From Acidimicrobiaceae bacterium UBA2093 (GTDB lineage Bacteria > Actinomycetota > Acidimicrobiia > Acidimicrobiales > Ilumatobacteraceae), in assembly GCA_002331255.1 (NCBI GenBank), contig DCZD01000010.1:27781-46195 (forward strand): 18,415 nucleotides of DNA. The letters run 5' to 3'. Position 1 is the stretch's first letter. Every line of letters starts with the position of its first letter. A model generated the notes under the pieces. That model had not been told where the DNA came from, searched no databases, and saw only the letters and a program-made list of their open reading frames with translations. A program made the translations under genes and the position numbers. Below, piece after piece: positions 13,534-18,415 of the stretch.

Positions 13534-16029
13534 TGTTATCGCCTCGACGGATGTGACGGCCAAAACGTCACCATCAACATCGACACGTACGGCACCATCT
13601 TCAGGCACTTTGCCTTCGAGGATCAATACTGCAGACGGGTCGGCTATTTCTTTCTGGATGAGTCGCTTCAATGGTCGCGCACCGAATGTGGGGTCATACC
13701 CCTGCTCTCCCAACCACACGCGAGCAGCCGGCGTGACTTGAAGTGCTATGCGACGGCTGGCCATACGGTCAATCAGGTGTTGAAGTTGAATCTCAACAAT
13801 CGCGCCAAGGTCGTCTCTGGTGAGTGAACGGAAACGCACAATTTCATCAATTCGATTCACAAACTCGGGCCTGAAATAGTCGATGGGTTCACCCGGCAAG
13901 TTGCTGGTCATGATGAGCACAACATTGGTGAAGTCAACCGTGCGTCCTTGACCATCGGTGAGTCGTCCATCGTCGAGCACCTGTAGCAACACATTGAACA
14001 CATCAGGGTGAGCCTTTTCGACTTCGTCGAGCAGCACCACGCTGTAGGGACGGCGGCGCACTGCTTCGGTGAGCTGGCCGCCTTCGTCATATCCGATGTA
14101 CCCGGGGGGCGCGCCTATGAGTCGACTGACCGAGTACTTCTCCATGTATTCGGCCATGTCGATGCGCACCATGGCACGTTCGTCGTCGAACAAGAACTCT
14201 GCGAGTGCACGAGCAAGCTCTGTCTTGCCGACGCCGGTTGGCCCGAGGAACATGAACGAACCAATCGGACGATTCGGGTCGGACAAGCCTGCCCGACTGC
14301 GGCGAATGGCGTTGGCGACGGCGGCGACAGCATCGTCCTGGCCGATCACGCGCTGATGCAGAAGATCTTCGAGGTGCACCAGCTTGTGCATCTCACCTTC
14401 CATCAAGCGACTGACAGGAACGCCAGTCCACTTCGACACGACTTCGGCAATGTCTTCGGCATCGACTTCCTCTTTCAACATCCGTTTGCTGGTCTGCAAC
14501 TGGTCGAGATGTGCCGTCGCATCGGAGATGCGCTTTTCGAGCTCGGGAATTCGACCGTAACGAATTTCGGCAGCCTTCTCCAGATCTTGCTCGCGTTCAA
14601 CGGTTGTTCGCAGAGACTCGAGCTCTTCCTTGAGACTGCGGATGGCGGCAATTGCTTCGCGCTCAGCGTTCCAATGGCCTTTCATCTCTTCCACTTGAGA
14701 CTGCAAACGGCTCAGCTCATCGTCGAGGTTTTCGAGCCGCTCTTTCGAGGCAGCATCGGTTTCCTTCTCTAGTGCGACCTTCTCGATCTCCAGTTGCAGG
14801 ATGCGTCGCTGGACAACATCGATCTCTGTGGGAAGCGAATCAATTTCGATACGAAGTTTGCTCGCGGCTTCGTCGACCAAGTCGATGGCTTTGTCTGGCA
14901 AGAACCGATTTGTGAGGTAGCGATTCGACAGCACCGCAGCACTTACAAGTGCAGTGTCTTGAATGCGCACACCATGGTGAACTTCGTAGCGTTCCTTCAA
15001 ACCACGCAGAATCGCGATCGTTGCCTCGACGGTGGGCTCACCCACATACACCTGCTGAAAACGGCGCTCGAGTGCAGGGTCTTTCTCCACGTACTTGCGA
15101 TACTCATCGAGCGTCGTGGCGCCGATCATGCGAAGTTCACCTCGAGCGAGCATCGGCTTGATCATGTTTCCTGCATCCATCGCACCTTCAGCACCGCCCG
15201 CCCCGACAAGTGTGTGCAATTCGTCAACGAATGTGATGATCTCACCTTGAGCATCGGTGATTTCTTTCAGCACTGCCTTCAGGCGTTCCTCGAACTCACC
15301 GCGGTACTTTGCACCTGCCAGCATTGAGCCAAGGTCAAGGCTGACGAGGCGCTTTGTCTTCAAACCTTCGGGCACGTCGCCATCGGCGATGCGACGCGCA
15401 AGGCCTTCGACTATCGCTGTCTTCCCAACGCCCGGTTCACCAATGAGAACTGGGTTGTTCTTCGTGCGACGAGACAACACCTGAATGACGCGACGAATCT
15501 CTTCGTCGCGACCGATGACAGGGTCGATCTTTCCTTCTCGAGCACGTGCGGTGAGATCCACGCCGTATCGCTCAAGCGCTTGGAATTGTGTCTCGGGGTC
15601 TTGGCTTGTGACGCGATGTGAACCACGCACGTCTCGCAGTGCCTGCAGCAATTCCTCACTGCCAACTCCGACACGTTGATTCATTGCCAGAAGTAGGTGC
15701 TCAACAGACAAATAGTCGTCGTGCAAGTCCTTGCGAGCGGACTCTGCATTGGCAAACACGTTCGCCAACTCACGGTTCATGCGCGGCTCGTCACCACCGG
15801 TGGTGCGGGGCAACTTCTTGATTGCCTCGTCAGAACGCTCGCGCAACATGCCGGGTGCAATACCGAGTTTCGTGAGTACTGGTGTAACCACAGTTTCAGG
15901 TTGTGCCAATAGTGCAACCATCACGTGGTCAGGCGTGACTTCAGGGTTGCCCATCGAGCGGGCTGTGTCACCAGCAGCGGCAACTGCCTCTTGGGTCTTG
16001 GTTGTCCATTTTTTTGGATCGAGTGCCAT
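13525..16029 (-). CDS. clpB: ATP-dependent disaggregase ClpB
   Basis: ClpB is the hexameric AAA+ disaggregase that works with DnaK/DnaJ/GrpE to resolubilise aggregated protein. From the ATG at 16027-16029 (AAGGAG 7 nt upstream) it has 834 residues. It shows a Clp N domain (1-145), NBD1 with Walker A GEPGVGKT (197-204), pore loop KYRGEF (241-246), Walker B ending VDE (268-270) and Arg fingers in LERRF (320-324), and the coiled-coil middle domain (about 395-525). NBD2 has GPTGVGKT (596-603), pore loop GYIGYDEGG (643-651), LLDEVEKAHP (666-675), RPEFVNRID (720-728) and sensor 2 GARPLKR (783-789). Between TSN (708-710) and FRPEF only 8 residues occur, where E. coli ClpB has about 29, which accounts for its short length. 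It follows hspR by 19 nt as the last gene of the heat-shock operon. Confidence 0.96.
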   Translation of the reverse strand: MALDPKKWTTKTQEAVAAAGDTARSMGNPEVTPDHVMVALLAQPETVVTPVLTKLGIAPGMLRERSDEAIKKLPRTTGGDEPRMNRELANVFANAESARKDLHDDYLSVEHLLLAMNQRVGVGSEELLQALRDVRGSHRVTSQDPETQFQALERYGVDLTARAREGKIDPVIGRDEEIRRVIQVLSRRTKNNPVLIGEPGVGKTAIVEGLARRIADGDVPEGLKTKRLVSLDLGSMLAGAKYRGEFEERLKAVLKEITDAQGEIITFVDELHTLVGAGGAEGAMDAGNMIKPMLARGELRMIGATTLDEYRKYVEKDPALERRFQQVYVGEPTVEATIAILRGLKERYEVHHGVRIQDTALVSAAVLSNRYLTNRFLPDKAIDLVDEAASKLRIEIDSLPTEIDVVQRRILQLEIEKVALEKETDAASKERLENLDDELSRLQSQVEEMKGHWNAEREAIAAIRSLKEELESLRTTVEREQDLEKAAEIRYGRIPELEKRISDATAHLDQLQTSKRMLKEEVDAEDIAEVVSKWTGVPVSRLMEGEMHKLVHLEDLLHQRVIGQDDAVAAVANAIRRSRAGLSDPNRPIGSFMFLGPTGVGKTELARALAEFLFDDERAMVRIDMAEYMEKYSVSRLIGAPPGYIGYDEGGQLTEAVRRRPYSVVLLDEVEKAHPDVFNVLLQVLDDGRLTDGQGRTVDFTNVVLIMTSNLPGEPIDYFRPEFVNRIDEIVRFRSLTRDDLGAIVEIQLQHLIDRMASRRIALQVTPAARVWLGEQGYDPTFGARPLKRLIQKEIADPSAVLILEGKVPEDGAVRVDVDGDVLAVTSVEAITLS

Positions 16030-16036
16030 TGGGAGT

Positions 16037-16042
16037 CTCCTT
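16037..16042 (-). promoter_or_regulatory. Ribosome-binding site that fixes the clpB start
   Basis: AAGGAG on the minus strand, 7 nt before the ATG encoding MALDPKKW. The frame remains open 102 nt further upstream into hspR, but that part lacks ClpB similarity, so this site decides the start. Confidence 0.8.
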
Positions 16043-16048
16043 GAGGGG

Positions 16049-16441
16049 TCAGGAGTGTTGATCGAATATCGACGGTCGTTGACCGAACACAGCGATGGTC
16101 TGTCGCAACGGCACGAGGTCGCGCCGTACACGACGCTCTGCGTCGACGGTCGCTTCTTCGAATGCGCGGCGCAGATGTACGACTTCCTCGCGCAACCGTT
16201 CCACTTCGGCTTCTAGTGACATGACGTGGCGGATTCCCTCCAAGTTCATGCCCAGTTCTGCAAGCTCGGCGATACGACGAAGTCGAGAAATATCGGCATC
16301 GCTGTAGCGACGATTGCCTCCGGCAGTCCGTGCTGGGGACAAAAGGCCGCGCCGCTCGTAGATACGAAGTGTCTGCGGGTGGACGCCAGCCAACTGTGCC
16401 GCTACCGAGATGACATACACCGCTTGCTGTTCATGCCTCAT
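16049..16441 (-). CDS. hspR: MerR-family heat-shock repressor HspR
   Basis: HspR binds inverted-repeat HAIR operators with DnaK as co-repressor and shuts off the dnaK operon and clpB in actinomycetes. The 130-residue protein has a MerR-type winged helix: VYVISVAAQLAGVHPQTLRIYERRGLLSP (8-36), wing GGNRRYSDADISRLRRI (41-57), LGMNLEGIRHVMSLE (63-77), and a coiled-coil dimerisation helix (75-108). VISVAAQLAGVHPQTLRIYE is characteristic of HspR rather than metal-sensing MerR, and there are no metal-binding cysteines. Its ATG overlaps the dnaJ stop (ATGA), and clpB follows 19 nt after its stop. Autoregulation through an operator upstream of dnaK is expected, but that promoter lies beyond the window. 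Confidence 0.94.
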   Translation of the reverse strand: MRHEQQAVYVISVAAQLAGVHPQTLRIYERRGLLSPARTAGGNRRYSDADISRLRRIAELAELGMNLEGIRHVMSLEAEVERLREEVVHLRRAFEEATVDAERRVRRDLVPLRQTIAVFGQRPSIFDQHS

Positions 16442-17541
16442 GATTTGCCAGCCTTCTGCACGCGAGGATTGCGCAGCACGTCAGAGAGTTGGTCGATGAT
16501 CTTTTGCTCATCGTCATTGAGCGACGTAGGAACGACAACGTCAACAGTGACGATGAGATCACCAGTTGCCTTGTCGGTGACGATTCCTTTGCCCTTCACG
16601 CGATGGCGTGAGCCAGGCTGAGTGCCGGGTTTCAGGCGAAGTCCCACGTCACCGCCATCGAGTGTTGGAACTGAAATGGTGGACCCGAGCGTCGCTTCAG
16701 TAAACGACACCGGCACGCGAAGAGTCAGATTCACTCCATCGCGACCGAACACCGAGTGTGGGGCCACGTTGCACTCGACAAACAAGTCTCCTGCTGGTCC
16801 TCCGTTACGACCTGGTGCACCGCGACCCTTCAACCGGATGCGCTGACCATCATTGACGCCAGCAGGAATTCGCACCTTCACTTCCCGTGGACGATGTTCA
16901 ATCCCGGTACCACGACATGTAGAACACGCGTGTTCAATGATGACGCCACGACCGGCGCACGATGTACAGGGGTTGGACATCGCAAAGAATCCCTGGTTGT
17001 TCGCCACCGACCCACGACCAGCACACGCACCACAGGTCTTCGGAGAAGTACCAGGTCGTGCACCCGAACCATTGCACGAAGTGCATTGAGAATCGGCCGT
17101 GAGATGTAAGGACGTGGTGAGCCCGTGCGCCGCATCGATGAAGTCGAGCGTCAACTTTGCCTCGATGTCACCGCCGCGCTGCGGCCCGACACCTGCTCCG
17201 CTTCGCTTACCCCGACCGAACATCTGACCAAGCAGGTCACCAAGACCATCTCCGGTGTCGAAGTTGAACGTCTGACCACCAGGTCCAGCAAAGCCACCCA
17301 TTGGACCCATGCGCCGAACCTCGTCGTATTCCTTGCGCCGAGTTTCATCGCCGACCACGTCGTACGCCGCTGAGATTTCTTTGAATCGTTCTTCTGCTTG
17401 AGCGTTGCCTGGATTCGCATCTGGATGGAACTCGCGTGCCAATCTTCGATACGCCTTGGTGATGTCCTTGTGTGACGTCGTTTGCGACACACCAAGAACC
17501 GCGTAGTAGTCCTTCTCGAACCACTCGCGTTGGGCAGCCAT
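16438..17541 (-). CDS. dnaJ: Chaperone protein DnaJ
   Basis: DnaJ delivers substrate to DnaK and stimulates its ATPase. The 367-residue protein has all type I parts: the J domain (10-75) with HPD at 39-41, a Gly/Phe-rich linker (80-125), and a zinc-finger region with four CxxCxGxG-type repeats (Cys153/156, Cys170/173, Cys192/195, Cys206/209). Two beta-sandwich substrate-binding domains follow, with VKVRIPAGVNDGQRIRLKGRG at 221-241 as the usual signature. Length is normal. It starts 5 nt after the grpE stop and overlaps hspR by 4 bp, so it lies inside one operon. Some actinomycetes carry a second DnaJ elsewhere; this operon copy corresponds by position to DnaJ1. Confidence 0.97.
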   Translation of the reverse strand: MAAQREWFEKDYYAVLGVSQTTSHKDITKAYRRLAREFHPDANPGNAQAEERFKEISAAYDVVGDETRRKEYDEVRRMGPMGGFAGPGGQTFNFDTGDGLGDLLGQMFGRGKRSGAGVGPQRGGDIEAKLTLDFIDAAHGLTTSLHLTADSQCTSCNGSGARPGTSPKTCGACAGRGSVANNQGFFAMSNPCTSCAGRGVIIEHACSTCRGTGIEHRPREVKVRIPAGVNDGQRIRLKGRGAPGRNGGPAGDLFVECNVAPHSVFGRDGVNLTLRVPVSFTEATLGSTISVPTLDGGDVGLRLKPGTQPGSRHRVKGKGIVTDKATGDLIVTVDVVVPTSLNDDEQKIIDQLSDVLRNPRVQKAGKS

Positions 17542-17546
17542 GACGA

Positions 17547-18047
17547 CTAGCCCCTCACCTTGACCATCGCGGCACGAAGAACTTTGCCCTTCCAGCGATA
17601 TCCGGTGCGCATCACTTCGAGCACGACCGGCTCTGATCCGTCGCCTGGTTCGCTTGCCACTGCCTCGGCGAGTGCAGGGTCAAACGTCTTGCCCAGCAAG
17701 TCGAGGGCTTCAAGACCTTGCTTCTGCAATGCACCGATGAGCGAGCTCCACACGGGCTCGACGCCTTCGACGCCATGCGAGAACGCGGCCTCACATGCAT
17801 CGAGCACTGGCAACAATGCTTCCACGACTTTCCCGGTGGCACGGTCGACCTCGTCGGTCTGGGTGGAGGCCACACGCTTCTTGTAGTTCTCGAAGTCTGC
17901 CTGCAATCGCAAAGCTATGTCTTTGAATTCGTCTCGCTCGGAGAGCAGCTTGTCGATGTCGTGTTCTACGACCTCCGACGCATCCTCTGTGCTTGCGGGC
18001 ATCGACTCATCAGTGTCGGTTGGCTCGTCGACCATTTCGGCATCCAT
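17547..18047 (-). CDS. grpE: Nucleotide exchange factor GrpE
   Basis: GrpE releases ADP from DnaK to let substrate go. The 166-residue protein has an acidic disordered N-terminus (1-30), then a long helix with LSERDEFKDIALRLQADFENYKKR (35-58), which forms the dimer stalk. The head domain includes VEALLPVLDACEAAF (75-89) and the C-terminal beta wing, ending MRTGYRWKGKVLRAAMVKV (146-164), the GrpE signature region. It begins 14 nt after the dnaK stop and ends 5 nt before dnaJ. Length is within the usual range. No oddities seen. Confidence 0.96.
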   Translation of the reverse strand: MDAEMVDEPTDTDESMPASTEDASEVVEHDIDKLLSERDEFKDIALRLQADFENYKKRVASTQTDEVDRATGKVVEALLPVLDACEAAFSHGVEGVEPVWSSLIGALQKQGLEALDLLGKTFDPALAEAVASEPGDGSEPVVLEVMRTGYRWKGKVLRAAMVKVRG

Positions 18048-18061
18048 CGTTTGCTACCGAA

Positions 18062-18415
18062 TCACTTCTCGTCGACGATCTCAGCGTCGACGATTTCGTC
18101 ATCGTTCACTTGACCAGCACCAGATGCAGACGTACCGGCGGCATTCGAGTCGCGAGCGGCTGCTTCATACAGCTTCTGACTGAATGCCTGGCTCGCTGAC
18201 ATGAGTTTCTCGGTTGCGGACTTGATTTCTTCGATGTCGGTTCCGGCGATTGCGGTCTTCAACTCTCCGAGTGGACCTTCGACGGCATCCTTCTCGTCAG
18301 CAGACACCTTGTCACCCTGCTCGCGCAGTACTTTTTCCGTCTGATACACGAGCGAGTCAGCGTTGTTACGCACTTCGGCTTCTTCACGACGACGACGATC
18401 TTCCTCCGCGTGTGC
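18062..18415 (-). CDS. dnaK: Chaperone protein DnaK, C-terminal 117 residues (cut by window edge)
   Basis: The minus-strand frame is open from the window edge to the stop at 18062-18064. It begins AHAEEDRRRREEAEVRNNAD, followed by SLVYQTEKVLREQGDK, the highly conserved start of the DnaK helical lid, and ends in a Gly/Ala/Ser linker and an acidic tail (NDDEIVDAEIVDEK) typical of actinobacterial DnaK. The ATPase and substrate-binding beta domain lie outside the window, as does the promoter where HspR would act. grpE follows 14 nt downstream. Confidence 0.97.
   Translation of the reverse strand, partial: AHAEEDRRRREEAEVRNNADSLVYQTEKVLREQGDKVSADEKDAVEGPLGELKTAIAGTDIEEIKSATEKLMSASQAFSQKLYEAAARDSNAAGTSASGAGQVNDDEIVDAEIVDEK

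Noticed and set aside
14008..14772. Long plus-strand frame of 254 codons opposite clpB
   Set aside because: It lies wholly antisense to conserved ClpB domains and resembles no family; long antisense frames are common opposite genes of this composition.
16030..16048. HAIR operator (CTTGAGT-N7-ACTCAAG) before clpB
   Set aside because: Only a partial half-site-like CTTGAG is present (within the clpB leader) with no matching second half.
1..18415. CRISPR array, insertion sequence, prophage or riboswitch
   Set aside because: No direct-repeat array, transposase, integrase or recognisable riboswitch core; all intergenic gaps are under about 150 bp.

Overview
The window is a dense chromosomal segment, about 96% genic, with moderate GC (by eye in the mid-50s percent) and frequent GTG starts. 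The dnaK-grpE-dnaJ-hspR-clpB order, the clpS-DUF2017 pair, tRNAs with encoded CCA, and a cytochrome c oxidase subunit II fused to a cytochrome c domain all point to an actinomycete. The divergent cox genes and the unnamed basic protein suggest class Acidimicrobiia (Ilumatobacter-like or freshwater acIV-like); that placement is inference. I see no mobile element, CRISPR array or phage gene.

Layout. (1) 1-5810, minus strand: aerobic respiration. Reading order is ctaB (heme O synthase), a 149-bp gap, a COX1-like protein, a COX3-like protein, a membrane protein with a soluble beta-rich tail, coxB/ctaC with a cytochrome c domain, and the start of a second COX1 gene (ctaD) that runs off the left edge. 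The last five are packed with 4-bp overlaps or gaps of 15 bp or less and look like one transcript. (2) 5868-6723, plus: clpS and a DUF2017 gene. (3) 6782-7077, plus: tRNA-Glu, tRNA-Asp and tRNA-Phe. (4) 7118-8967, minus: pyrE, a small lipoprotein, and an acyl-CoA thioesterase. (5) 9067-9519, plus: a basic, possibly DNA-binding protein behind an AT-rich, apparently leaderless promoter. (6) 9522-12112, minus: purA-purB, two steps of AMP synthesis. (7) 12207-13532, plus: a HisD-family protein with an altered active site. (8) 13525-18415, minus: the heat-shock operon dnaK (C-terminal end only)-grpE-dnaJ-hspR-clpB.

How the genes work together. The heat-shock operon encodes the DnaK machine, its ClpB disaggregase partner and its own predicted repressor HspR; clpS is a separate adaptor for ClpAP/ClpCP proteolysis. 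ctaB supplies heme O/A precursor for the neighbouring oxidase. purA and purB convert IMP to AMP.

The most unusual content is the cox cluster. The first COX1-like protein aligns with COX1 from the N-terminal DHKKIG to the C-terminal DDPW...LEWAT signature, yet essentially every heme and CuB ligand is replaced, and the adjacent COX3-like protein has lost the usual COX3 histidine motifs. With the membrane protein between them and coxB, this looks like a non-catalytic oxidase-derived module expressed with a normal caa3-type oxidase. Other oddities are a HisD homologue lacking a zinc ligand and a catalytic histidine, a PurA with Gly-to-Ala changes in two signature motifs, a ClpB missing about 21 residues in its second ATPase domain, and a tRNA-Phe with A54 in the T loop.
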